The notes under the pieces were generated by a model, which was given only the letters and a program-made list of their open reading frames with translations, did no database searches and had not been told where the DNA came from. From NCBI GenBank assembly GCA_038141705.1, contig JAYQIQ010000004.1, positions 930,001 through 994,000 of the forward strand: a stretch of DNA of 64,000 nucleotides, written 5' to 3'. This document shows, in pieces, positions 18,660-28,765 of this stretch. This stretch comes from Eutrophomonas brisbanensis (GTDB taxonomy: Bacteria > Pseudomonadota > Gammaproteobacteria > Burkholderiales > Eutrophovitaceae). The position numbers were made by a program, and so were the translations under genes. Positions within the stretch are counted from its first letter, which is position 1. Every line of letters starts with the position of its first letter.

Positions 18660-19769
18660 ATGAGTAAATTCAATATATATAGAAACGAATTGTTGAAACC
18701 ATTACAGGTGGTAACGGGTATCGTAGAACGTCGACATACATTACCAATACTATCGAACGTTTTACTGAGATCTAAAGACAAAAATCTAGAACTTATAGCT
18801 ACTGATTTAGAGATACAAATTGCTACAGCAGAAAAAACAACTGAGTCGCTACCAGAGATGGAGATGACAATATCTGCTCGAAAACTCCAGGATATTCTCA
18901 GGTCCTTACCAGAGAAATCTTCGATATCAATAGAATCTAATGACTCGAAGGCTGCACTAAGAGCTGGGAAAAGTAGATTTAATTTACAAACTTTGCCAGT
19001 GAAAGATTTTCCATTAATCAAACAGCGGCCTAAAGGATCTATCGAAAAGATAACGCTTCAGCAGGGCATACTAAAAAATATGCTGCAACAGGTGCAATAC
19101 GCGATGGCGCAGCAAGATATTCGCTATTACTTAAATGGTTTGTTGTTGGTTTGTGACGAAAAAAAAATCTCGTTGGTAGCCACTGACGGACACAGACTGT
19201 GTCATATATCTACGGAAGTCGCGCAGAAGATTAGCAATATCAGCGTTATAGTTCCAAGAAAAACTGTACTAGAGCTCGTTAAATTATTGTCGGACGACGA
19301 CACTCCAGTTGAAATACAAATCACCGAAAATCAAATTAGTACCAATTTTTCAGGAATAACCCTGGACTCAAAGTTGGTGGATGGAAATTTCCCAGATTAC
19401 AAGAGAGTTATACCTACGAATCTAAATAACGAATTAGAGATAGAAAAAGAAGCGCTTCAGCAAGCTTTACAGAGAGCATCAATCCTATCTAATGAAAAGT
19501 TCAGAGGTGTACGGTGGGTGCTTACAAAAGATAAATTAAAGATCGTATGTAACAACACAGAGCAGGAAGAGGCTGAGGAAGAGCTTGAAGTAGACTACAG
19601 CGGCGAACCGATAGATATAGGTTTTAATGTTAATTACCTTTTAGATTGCTTGAATAATCTGTCGATAGAAAAGGTCAAATGCCAATTAGGCGATTCGAAT
19701 ACCAGCATGCTAATAACGGTGGAAAAAGACTCATCATTCAAGTATGTCGTTATGCCGATGAGAATTTGA
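18660..19769 (+). CDS. dnaN: DNA polymerase III beta sliding clamp
   Basis: A 369-residue clamp with three similar domains. It opens KFNIYRNELLKPLQVVTGIVERRHTLPILSNVLL and ends in the conserved peptide VVMPMRI, the hydrophobic-cleft end common to beta clamps. It forms the ring that tethers polymerase III. Its start follows AAGGTTTTAT, a moderate site. It is followed after 13 bases by gyrB; the recF gene that usually lies between them is absent. Confidence 0.97.
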   Translation: MSKFNIYRNELLKPLQVVTGIVERRHTLPILSNVLLRSKDKNLELIATDLEIQIATAEKTTESLPEMEMTISARKLQDILRSLPEKSSISIESNDSKAALRAGKSRFNLQTLPVKDFPLIKQRPKGSIEKITLQQGILKNMLQQVQYAMAQQDIRYYLNGLLLVCDEKKISLVATDGHRLCHISTEVAQKISNISVIVPRKTVLELVKLLSDDDTPVEIQITENQISTNFSGITLDSKLVDGNFPDYKRVIPTNLNNELEIEKEALQQALQRASILSNEKFRGVRWVLTKDKLKIVCNNTEQEEAEEELEVDYSGEPIDIGFNVNYLLDCLNNLSIEKVKCQLGDSNTSMLITVEKDSSFKYVVMPMRI

Positions 19770-19782
19770 AATAGGAAAACAA

Positions 19783-22186
19783 ATGGAAGCTACCAACGAA
19801 TATAACGCCGATAGTATTAAGGTACTAAAAGGACTGGAGCGGTAAGAAAGAGGCCGGGGATGTATATAGGTGACACCAGTGATGGCACTGGCTTACACCA
19901 TATGGTCTTCGAAGTGGTGGACAACTCTATAGACGAGGCGTTAGCAGGACACTGTGATGAAATAAAAATAATAATCCATACAGATAATTCCGTTACAGTT
20001 TCAGATAACGGCAGGGGCATACCTACAGATGTTCACCCGGATGACGAAGAAGGAGAACCACCCCAGAGATCGTTATGACCGTCTTACACGCTGGTGGAAA
20101 ATTCGATAACAATTCGTACAAGATTTCGGGTGGATTACATGGTGTGGGTGTATCGGTGGTTAACGCTCTGTCGACGAAACTTAATATGAGGATTCGAAGA
20201 AACGGCAGTTTGTATGAAATGTCGTTTACAAATGGTGCGCCCGATGGACCACTAACGCAGACAGGAAAAAGCGAAAAGACAGGGACAGAAATCCATTTTC
20301 TACCGAGCACGGAGACCTTTAAGGAGGTCGAGTTCCATTACGATATATTAGCCAAAAGACTTCGCGAATTGTCGTTCCTAAATAATGGAGTCAAGATTAA
20401 TCTCATTGATGAAAGAGCAGGAAAAAACGAAGTATTCAACTTTGAAGGTGGGGTGAGCGGTTTTGTAGACTTTATTAACAAGTCCAAGAACGTGCTCCAC
20501 AAAAATGTATTTCATGCGGAGTATGAGCAGGACGGGATAACCGCGGAGATCGCGATTCAGTGGAATGATTCTTATCAAGAACAGGTTTTATGTTTTACAA
20601 ATAACATACCGCAAAGAGATGGAGGTACCCATTTAACTGCGCTTCGTAGCGCGATGACGCGAACATTAAATCAGTATATCGAAGCCAATGAGTTAGCAAA
20701 AAAAGCAAAAGTAGATACAACGGGTGACGATATGCGAGAAGGGTTAGCATGCGTACTTTCAGTCAAAGTCCCAGACCCGAAATTTTCATCTCAAACGAAA
20801 GACAAGTTGGTCTCCTCGGAAGTAAGGCCCGTCGTAGAGGAAGCGGTGAATAGGAAGCTCGGGGATTGGTTACTCGAAAACCCGACAGAGGCAAAAATAG
20901 TAGCGAGCAAGATTATAGAAGCCGCGCGAGCGAGAGAAGCCGCTAGAAAAGCTCGAGAAATGACTCGACGAAAAGGTGTTTTAGATGGACTAGGATTGCC
21001 GGGTAAGCTGGCGGATTGTCAGGAAAAAGACCCATCACTTTGTGAAATATATCTAGTGGAGGGAGATTCAGCCGGTGGATCGGCAAAGCAGGGAAGGGAC
21101 CGAAAATTCCAGGCGATATTACCCCTAAAAGGAAAAATATTAAACGTAGAAAAGGCGCGCTTCGAAAAACTGCTGTCGTCTCAAGAAATAGCTGCGCTTA
21201 TAACGGCGTTGGGCACCGGGATAGGGAAGGAAGAATATAACCCGGAAAAACTGCGCTACCATCGAATAATCATCATGACGGATGCAGATGTCGACGGGTC
21301 GCACATTAGAACACTGTTACTAACGTTCTTTTATAGGCAAATGCCAGAGTTGATCGAGGGCGGACATGTATATATCGCCCAACCTCCACTATTTAAAGTT
21401 AAGCACGGTAGGGATGAGCGATACCTGAAAGACGAACAGGAGCTCAATGACTATACACTTTCAATAGCGTTGAGAGATTCTACATTCATTCCAGGGAAAA
21501 ATGCCGACCCGCTCCCAGAGGAGGCCATGGGAGAGATTGCTCGCTCTTATATTCTGGCAGAGGCCATAATCAATCGAGCGTCGCGTCGTATAGATCGGAG
21601 CGTTTTAGCCGCTCTACTGCGAGGCATCAATGTTTCCTTGGGTAGCGAAGACGACGCCGACAATAGCGCAACCGCTTTAATGAGCGCGATTAATGATCCA
21701 TCATTAAGCATAGAGAAAATTAACGATGAGGAAACTGGGATCTCAGCTTTACGGATTATTAGAACAATTCATGGAAACCAGTTTATTACTGTGCTGGACA
21801 AAGAGTTCCTAGAATCTGGTGAAATGTCCCAGATTCAAAAAGCCGCGTCGTTAACAGAAAAGTTGGTGCATGCTGGGGCCGTCGTTAAAAGAAAAGACAA
21901 AGAAGCGTCGGTCAGCAGTTTTAAAGAAGGCCTCGACTGGATTTTAGACGAATCCAAAAAAAGTATTAACGTACAACGTTACAAGGGCCTTGGCGAGATG
22001 AACCCAGACCAACTTTGGGAAACCACTATGGATCCCGGAAGCCGTCGCTTGCTGAAGACCCAAATAGAAGACGCCATATCGGCAGACAATATATTTACGA
22101 CACTGATGGGCGATCTAGTGGAGCCGAGAAGAGCATTCATAGAAAGCAACGCGCTTGGAGCAAGAAACTTGGATGAACCTTTTTAG
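19783..22186 (+). CDS. gyrB: DNA gyrase subunit B, with two one-base frameshifts
   Basis: The ATG at 19783 has a good AGGA site and reads ADSIKVLKGLE before the frame is lost. Restoring one base near 19838-19842 gives AVRKRPGMYIGDTSDGTGLHH, and one base near the C-run at 20061-20064 joins to EIVMTVLHAGGKFDNNSYKI. The repaired protein has 801 residues. It shows the GHKL ATPase (VVDNSIDEALAG, NGRGIPTD, SGGLHGVG), the TOPRIM block EGDSAGGSAKQGRDRKFQ and ITMTDADVDGSHI-like IIMTDADVDGSHI, and the C-terminal RYKGLGEMNPDQLWETT. Gyrase B is essential, so both breaks are probably sequencing errors. Confidence 0.95.
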
Positions 22187-24753
22187 ACCCTAAGAACCTT
22201 TTTCGGTTTACCAGCTGCTGCCTTTTTCGGTTTACCAGCTTTAGCTTCTATGAGAGGAAGCGCTTCCTCAAGGGTTATCTTCTCAGGATCAAACTCTTTC
22301 GGGATCGTAACGTTTACGGCGCCGTACTTAATGTATGGTCCATAGCGACCACTTTTAACGGTGACGGCTTTGTTGTCTTCTGGATGTTGCCCGAGAGATC
22401 GACCGGCATTAGGAGAGTTGGATTTTTCCGCTAGTAACTGCACGGCCCGAGCGAGATCAATGTCGTATACGCTATCGGTTTTGGGTATCGACTTAAATCC
22501 CCCGTCATGCCTGATATATGGACCAAAGCGCCCGATATTGACATCCACTGCTTTCCCGCTTTCAGGGTGATTACCAAGCAGTCGCGGCAAACTCAGCGCC
22601 TTATGCGCGAGCGCTAAGTTTTCCTCGTTCGCCTCCATGGGTATCGGCGTGCCTTTGGGCCATGCCGCTCGTTTTGGTTTTTTTTCTTTGCTACCGGCTT
22701 CCGGTGTTTCGCCTATTTGAACGTAGGGGCCATAGGGACCACTGAGAAGGTAAATTGGTTTGTCCTGTCTCATCGTGGTTGCCTAACATTAAAGGCTCTT
22801 TCTGAATGGGGCCAGAGCCGAAGGGCTCGGTGAAATCGCATTTAGGATATCCGCTGCAGCCTACGAAAAGCCCGCGGCTGCTATTTTGTAAGAGCACTTC
22901 TTTTTTGCATTTCGGACACGCCTCAAGCTTTTCTTTTTTTACCCATTCCGAGTCTATGAGCCGTTTTGAGAAATCCGCCCACGTTCGCACTCGAGTGGGT
23001 GATTCAGGAATAGGTACACCTCGGTTAGCGCCGCCTTTGGATTCAACCTGTTTCGAGAATTTTTTCCAAAACCCACCGATGACTTTTATCCAGTCTAGCT
23101 TCCCGGCAGAGATTTCATCAAGTTCCGTCTCCAAATTCGCTGTGAAACCATAATCCAAATATTGCTCGAAATGAGAGATCAAAAAACTGTTGACTATCCG
23201 GCCGACATCGGTGGGTAAAAACCGTTTTTTATCGAGTAACGCGTAGCCCCTCTCTACCAGCGTGGAGATAATATTCGCGTACGTGGAGGGCCTTCCTATG
23301 CCGAACTCCTCCAGCGTTTTGACTAGGCTGGCTTCGGAGTACCTAGGGGCGGCTGCGTGAAATGTTGTTCCCCAGAGATTTCGTTGACGGTGAGCACTTC
23401 TTTTTCTTTGAGCGATGGTAGCTTAGCTTCTTCCTCGCCAGACGCATCGTCGGAGTCTTCAAGATATACCGACATGAAACCAGGAAATGTCAGAACTTGC
23501 CCGCTGGCACGAAAAATAGCCTTATTTTTTCCGACAACAAGATCAACGCTCGTAGTATCAAATTTAGCTGGAGTCATTTGAGAAGCTAGAGTGCGTTTCC
23601 AAATCATTTCATAAAGAGCAAATTGATCGGGCGACAAATATTTTTTAACAGACTGGGGGGTTCTGGAAATTGCAGTAGGCCGGATCGCTTCGTGAGCCTC
23701 CTGAGCGTTTTTTGCTTTCGTTTTGTAGGCGACAGGTTTGGCCGGCAGATAGTCAGCCTCAAAATTTTCTTTTATGTAACCCCTGATTTCGGCAATAGCC
23801 TCTTTGGACAAAGAAACAGAGTCCGTTCTCATATACGTTATGAGGCCCACCGTGCCGCCACCCACATCAACACCCTCGTACAGTTGTTGCGCGGCGCTCA
23901 TTGTTGACCTAGCCGTAAGCCCAAGTTTACGCACCGCTTCTTGTTGTAGTGTTGATGTAATGAAGGGCGCCGATGCTGTTCTGGAGCGGGGTTTGCGCTC
24001 TATTTTGCCAACGGTTATTTTCCCATTGGCATCTTTTGTCAGTTTATCAACTACAGCGCGCTGATCTTTTTCTGTTTTGAAACTGAATTGTTCAACTTTA
24101 TCTTCACCAAGTTTCGTGAGCTTCGCGCTAAATTTTTGTTTTCCTTTAACGGTATGTAGGTGGATCGACCAGTACTCCTGAGAGTCGAAGCGCTCTATCT
24201 CTTGCTCGCGTTCTACAATTAATCGCAAGGCCGGGCTTTGTACTCTTCCTGCCGAGAGGTTTCGGGCTATTTTTCTCCAAAGTATAGGAGATAAGTTAAA
24301 ACCAACCAGATGATCCAGGGCTCGGCGCGCCTGTTGGGCGTTCACGAGCGGCATTGATATCTCTCTGGGAGACTTTATGGCTTCTTTTACGGCAGACTCG
24401 GTTATTTCATAGAAAACCACGCGCTTAAGCGCTTTGCCTTTCAATAATTTTTTACTTTTTAGTATTTCCGCAAGATGCCAGGCGATCGCTTCTCCCTCTC
24501 TATCAGGGTCTGTGGCGAGGTAAATATTTTCAGAGGCTTTAACGGCTTTGGCGATAGCGTCCACGTGTTTCTTGTTGCGGGCCACCAGGTCATAGTCTAA
24601 ATCGAAACCGTTGTCTGTATTAACCGCACCCTCTTTTGCTCTTAGATCGCGCACATGCCCATACGAAGCGAGGATATCGAACCCTTTCCCTAAGTATTTT
24701 TTCAATGTTCCCGCTTTCGAGGGAGACTCAACGATTAATAGATTCTGTGCCAT
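22183..24753 (-). CDS. topA: DNA topoisomerase I, with two one-base frameshifts
   Basis: The start MAQNLLIVESPSKAGTLKKYLG is the TOPRIM opening. The body has TDPDREGEAIAWHL and the active-site strand VGLITYMRTDS with the catalytic Tyr. Adding a base to the G-run at 23346-23349 restores HFTQPPPRYSEASLV, and removing one near 22752-22756 restores ETGQTIYLLSGPYGPY; the result is 856 residues. The C-terminal part has one zinc-finger motif (CPKCKKEVLL...CSGYPKCDF) and then repeats ending GRFGPYIRHDG and GRYGPYIKYG plus a Lys-rich tail. This tail type is commoner in alphaproteobacteria and Gram-positives than in the E. coli enzyme. It overlaps the convergent gyrB stop by 4 bases. Confidence 0.93.
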
Positions 24754-24837
24754 GCGATCTTTGCCTGAATTTTTCGGCGGATGATACAAGAGTTAGCCGT
24801 GGTCGCCAACAACAACCAAATCTAATTTCAGAAAAAC

Positions 24838-25293
24838 TTATTGGGCTGTAAGGCTATCGTTGGTTGCGAGCATCTCCAAAACTAAACCATCGACGGTTTT
24901 CTGTTGGCTCCAGAGGGCGAGCAAAACGATAAGTTTGACCTCATCTACTACAACTTGTTTTTCGGCAAGAGATATGACTTGCTCAATAATTATTTCTCTT
25001 TGGTAGGGGGAAATAATTCCAGAATCTTGCAAGAAAATTAGAAAACCACGTGCCTTTGATGAGAGATTCTTTTGTTCTTCAGTAGAAAAAACTCTGAACC
25101 CAGAGCTTTTATCCACAGCATCCTGTTCCATGGCCGGCCTAGAATAGTCGAAGCCTTTAAGCCAAGCGAGAACCTCGGATATGTCATCCTTTTCAAAACC
25201 GGCGTCCGCGAGTTGACGAGAAATCGTCTCATTGTCGGGGAGGTGACCATTTTGAAAAAAATTTTCGACGAGATAAAAAAGTATATCGAACAT
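24838..25293 (-). CDS. smg: Smg family protein (DUF494)
   Basis: A 151-residue acidic protein opening MFDILFYLVENFF with the later blocks LADAGFEKDDISEVLAWL and EQVISLAEKQVVVDEVKLIVLLALW; this is the Smg/DUF494 family, whose biochemical role is unknown. The gene usually lies beside dprA and topA in gammaproteobacteria. Here it is 84 bases upstream of topA on the same strand, but dprA is absent. Its neighbour on the other side is the divergent def. Confidence 0.92.
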   Translation of the reverse strand: MFDILFYLVENFFQNGHLPDNETISRQLADAGFEKDDISEVLAWLKGFDYSRPAMEQDAVDKSSGFRVFSTEEQKNLSSKARGFLIFLQDSGIISPYQREIIIEQVISLAEKQVVVDEVKLIVLLALWSQQKTVDGLVLEMLATNDSLTAQ

Positions 25294-25491
25294 GGTTACC
25301 TTTTTAAGTGTCCTGTTTGAAGCTCGTGCACCCTCCCTCCACGAGCGTCTTAATTTCTACAGAGCGAGGATCTCTTATGTGATCGTTCGAGTCAAGAACT
25401 TTATTTTGGTTCTCATCATTCTGCGCGGGCCAAGGAATGCCTGTTGGGTGCGTGTAAAATACTAGAGGTTAGGTTTATCGAGGTAACTGAG

Positions 25492-25998
25492 TTGGCGAAG
25501 TTGAATATATTGGAGTACCCAGACGAGCGGCTGCACACAATCGCCGAACCCGTAGATCAAATTGACGAGAGCATTCGGTCTTTTGTTAAAGACATGGCGG
25601 AGACTATGTATGAATCGAAAGGTATAGGGTTGGCGGCAACTCAGGTGGACGTTCATAAACGGATCATCACAATAGATCTTAGCGAAGATCAATCCGATTT
25701 ATTAATTCTCATCAATCCATCATTGGTATCTAGAGATGGTGAGGTCGTTTCTCAAGAAGGGTGCCTCAGCGTACCCGCAATTTATGAAAGCGTGGTCAGA
25801 GCAAAGACGGTTTGTGTAGAGGCGATGGATTTGGACGGCGAAAAGCGCACAATTGACGCAGATGGCTTGCTGGCAATTTGTATCCAGCATGAAATGGATC
25901 ATTTAGAGGGAAAGGTTTTCGTAGAATATTTATCCCAGCTTAAGAGACAGCGTATTATCAAAAAACTGGAAAAAAAACGGAAGCTATCGGATGGGTAA
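25492..25998 (+). CDS. def: Peptide deformylase
   Basis: Removes the N-formyl group from new proteins. The three metal motifs are clear: GIGLAATQV, EGCLSVPAI with the Cys ligand, and QHEMDHLEGKVF with both His ligands and the catalytic Glu. I chose the TTG at 25492 (LAKLNILEYPDERLHT) because it gives the family-standard start of 168 residues and has GAGG at 25480-25483 at good spacing. A GTG-type upstream start would add 16 unconserved residues. It begins the def-fmt-rsmB-DUF4390-ntrYX run; fmt follows after 3 bases. Confidence 0.96.
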   Translation: MAKLNILEYPDERLHTIAEPVDQIDESIRSFVKDMAETMYESKGIGLAATQVDVHKRIITIDLSEDQSDLLILINPSLVSRDGEVVSQEGCLSVPAIYESVVRAKTVCVEAMDLDGEKRTIDADGLLAICIQHEMDHLEGKVFVEYLSQLKRQRIIKKLEKKRKLSDG

Positions 25999-26001
25999 GT
26001 A

Positions 26002-26934
26002 ATGCGAATTATTTTTGCAGGAACCACAGCTTTCTCTTTAAAGCCCTTAGAGGCTATCGTAAACAGCAATTTCGATGTTGTGATGGTTGTCACCCAGCCC
26101 GATAGAAAGTCAGGCAGAGGACAAAAGCTGTCAGCTAGCCCAGTCAAGATAAGGGCAAATCAGTTCGGCATAGAGGTATTTCAGCCAGAGTCATTGTCCG
26201 ATTTGGATGCGCAAAAATATTTATTCTCAAAAAATGCCGACGTAATGGTGGTAGTAGCTTATGGTCAGCTGCTCCCATCACCCGTACTGGCCCATTTCAA
26301 ATACGGCTGCTTGAATATTCACGCTTCGCTACTGCCTCGCTGGCGAGGGGCTGCACCAATTCATCGCGCAATTATGAGTGGGGACGCTACAACAGGCGTG
26401 ACTATTATGCAGATGGAGGAGGGCCTCGACACTGGCCCGATACTGTGCGAGCAGCCTGTTGCAATATCTTCTGTCGATAACTTGGGGGTCTTACACGACA
26501 AGCTATCAATCGCAGGCTCAGATTTGATCTTACGCTCCCTCGTGGCCCTATCGGAAGGCAATCTTCGGTCGCGAGCTCAACCATTAGAGGGCGTTACCTA
26601 TGCGAAGAAAATCCAAAAATCAGAGGCTCAAATCAACTGGAGAAAAAGCAATCACGATGTAGACCGCTTAGTTAGAGCGCTTAATCCTGCTCCTGGCGCT
26701 TGGACGGTTACGGGTAAAACCAAGTTGAAGATATGGCAAACGGAACTAGCAAATATAAAAGTCTTGGGGAAGGCGCCTGGGGAAATAAAAGCCGTTGAAA
26801 ATGGAATGTTGACCGTGGCTTGTGGTGAGGGCGCAATTAACGTAACCGTTATTCAGAAAGAGGGCTCTAAGGCCGTGCCCGTGGCAGAATTTTTGCGAGG
26901 TGCTTCGATAGAGCGCGGTCTAGTTTTTGAGTAG
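26002..26934 (+). CDS. fmt: Methionyl-tRNA formyltransferase
   Basis: A 310-residue enzyme that formylates initiator Met-tRNA using 10-formyltetrahydrofolate. The formyl-folate site appears as NIHASLLPRWRGAAPIHRAI with its Asn-His pair, and the GVTIMQMEEGLDTGPIL segment follows. The C-terminal OB-like domain (about 205-310) contains NPAPGAWT. It is 3 bases after def, the functional opposite partner in start-formyl metabolism. Confidence 0.97.
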   Translation: MRIIFAGTTAFSLKPLEAIVNSNFDVVMVVTQPDRKSGRGQKLSASPVKIRANQFGIEVFQPESLSDLDAQKYLFSKNADVMVVVAYGQLLPSPVLAHFKYGCLNIHASLLPRWRGAAPIHRAIMSGDATTGVTIMQMEEGLDTGPILCEQPVAISSVDNLGVLHDKLSIAGSDLILRSLVALSEGNLRSRAQPLEGVTYAKKIQKSEAQINWRKSNHDVDRLVRALNPAPGAWTVTGKTKLKIWQTELANIKVLGKAPGEIKAVENGMLTVACGEGAINVTVIQKEGSKAVPVAEFLRGASIERGLVFE

Positions 26935-26943
26935 GACAGCAAC

Positions 26944-28218
26944 ATGATAGATATTCTATTCTCTGCTCAAGCGATATTGGGACAAGTGTTATCCGGGCGA
27001 AGCCTAAGTGCGAGCATATCTGGTGGAGCGAGCTCAGTGCGACTCGAAGGCAGGAGCTCGGCCGCCGCAAAAAATGCCGTGTACGGCTCACTCAGACATT
27101 TTGGGTTTCTGGATTTTGCTATCAAGCATTTAATGCGACAAGAAAACCCGCAAATCAAAGCGCTGTTGGTGGTAGCAATTTACGAGCTAGAGTTTACGGG
27201 CGCTCCTAGTCACGCCGTAGTGAATGCCGCAGTCGATTGTGCCGCGAAGATGCAGCTGGGCGGACTAAAAAAATTGGTAAACGGTGTGCTGCGGTCGTAT
27301 TTGAGAAAATCCGAGGAAATAAAATCTTCGGCAAAAGAAAACTTAGTTGCTACGCTTGGGCACCCCACATGGTGGATCAACAAGCTAACTAACCAATATG
27401 GCCAGAAAAAAGCAGAAGAGATCATGCTTGCAAGTTTTATACACCCCCCACTGTCTCTTCGGGTGAATACGAGAAAGATTAGTCCCCAGGATTATAAAAA
27501 CACACTCGCTTCGAGTGCCAGAAGCTGGCGAGTACCTGGTATCTCAGGGGCTTCCGAAGCGATTATTTTAGAAAAACCGGTGCCCGTATCAGAAATACCC
27601 GGGTTCTCTCAAGGTTTGGCGTCCGTTCAAGATGTAGGGGCGCAGCTGGCTGCAGAAATTTTGGATCTCCAGGATGGACAGAGGGTGCTAGATGCTTGTG
27701 CTGCCCCTGGTGGAAAATCCACGCATATCCTGGAGCGTGCTTCTGTATCCTTGCTTTGTTTGGACCAAGATCATTTGAGAATGAAGAGAGTAAAAGAAAA
27801 CCTTCAGCGCTTGGGGCATCGAGCTAAAACCCTGGTGACCGATGCGGCAAACCTAGATGCGTGGTGGGATGGGAAACCTTTCGACAGAATTTTAGTGGAC
27901 GCCCCGTGCACCGGATCTGGAGTAGTTAGGCGGAATCCGGACATTAAATGGATCCGGAGAGAAGAGGATTTGCACTCTTTTTCTGAACAGCAACAAAAGC
28001 TGCTGTCCAGTTTGTGGAAGGCCTTAACTAAGGGTGGTAAATTGCTGTATGTGACGTGTTCAATATTTCAGGAAGAAAATGAGCATCAAGTGGAATGGTT
28101 TTTAAAAAATCACCCCAACGCTGAAATTGCTGCATACCACGGCAAGGATATAGGGCACAACCTGACTCCGAATAGAGATCACGATGGTTTTTTTCATGCG
28201 CTTTTGGAAAAAAAGTAG
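26944..28218 (+). CDS. rsmB: 16S rRNA (cytosine967-C5) methyltransferase RsmB
   Basis: 424 residues. The N-terminal NusB-like domain (about 1-145) binds RNA. The C-terminal Rossmann fold has the SAM loop LDACAAPGGKSTHIL, the first catalytic-loop Cys in DAPCTGSGVVRRNPDIKW and the nucleophile Cys in YVTCSIFQEENE. The two-cysteine arrangement is that of the m5C rRNA family. Its end overlaps the start of the DUF4390 gene by about 23 bases. Confidence 0.96.
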   Translation: MIDILFSAQAILGQVLSGRSLSASISGGASSVRLEGRSSAAAKNAVYGSLRHFGFLDFAIKHLMRQENPQIKALLVVAIYELEFTGAPSHAVVNAAVDCAAKMQLGGLKKLVNGVLRSYLRKSEEIKSSAKENLVATLGHPTWWINKLTNQYGQKKAEEIMLASFIHPPLSLRVNTRKISPQDYKNTLASSARSWRVPGISGASEAIILEKPVPVSEIPGFSQGLASVQDVGAQLAAEILDLQDGQRVLDACAAPGGKSTHILERASVSLLCLDQDHLRMKRVKENLQRLGHRAKTLVTDAANLDAWWDGKPFDRILVDAPCTGSGVVRRNPDIKWIRREEDLHSFSEQQQKLLSSLWKALTKGGKLLYVTCSIFQEENEHQVEWFLKNHPNAEIAAYHGKDIGHNLTPNRDHDGFFHALLEKK

Positions 28219-28765
28219 ATTTATTAGCCTCGTTTGTGTGGGGCTGTTTTTTGCCTCGCATGCGTTTTCTGAAGGGAACAATATTTTTGTTCGATCTGCT
28301 GTAGTAATTAAAAACCAAGAGGAATACAAGCTCGATGCTAATTTCGATGTGCGATTGTCGCCGGAGTTAGAAAATGTTTTAAACAGAGGAGTCACCCTAC
28401 CTTTCACGCTCGATCTGATACTTATGCATCGAAAATGGTTTTTTTGGGACCAAGAAATAGCAAAAGTGAAAAGGGGTTTGAGGCTTAGTTATAGCGCGTT
28501 AACGCAGCAGTACAAAGTTTTCGATAAATATGATTCCGCGGAAATCAACCACCCGCTCATGGAAAGAGCGTTAATAGCGCTTGGCGCGTTACGGCCGTTT
28601 GTGGTTTTTCATGCCAAAGATTTGGTAGAGGAAAAAAATTACGAAGTTCAGGTTCGTTTCCGTCTTGACCCTGCGGGTCTCCCCAGCGCCCTTCAGATAG
28701 AGGCGCTGGAATCAGATGCTTGGCAGCTAGACTCCGGATGGTTTCGCTGGACTTTAGTCAAATGA
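28196..28765 (+). CDS. DUF4390 exported protein upstream of NtrY
   Basis: About 190 residues with an N-terminal signal (FWKKSRFISLVCVGLFFASHAFS, shown here only in its first part as KKSRFISLVCVGLFFASHA). The mature part has RLSPELENVLNRGVTLPFTLDLIL and LSYSALTQQYKVFD, the pattern of DUF4390, a family of unknown biochemistry that sits directly before NtrY-type kinases in gammaproteobacteria. A second ATG 12 bases upstream is also possible. It overlaps ntrY by an ATGA. Confidence 0.85.
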   Translation: MRFWKKSRFISLVCVGLFFASHAFSEGNNIFVRSAVVIKNQEEYKLDANFDVRLSPELENVLNRGVTLPFTLDLILMHRKWFFWDQEIAKVKRGLRLSYSALTQQYKVFDKYDSAEINHPLMERALIALGALRPFVVFHAKDLVEEKNYEVQVRFRLDPAGLPSALQIEALESDAWQLDSGWFRWTLVK

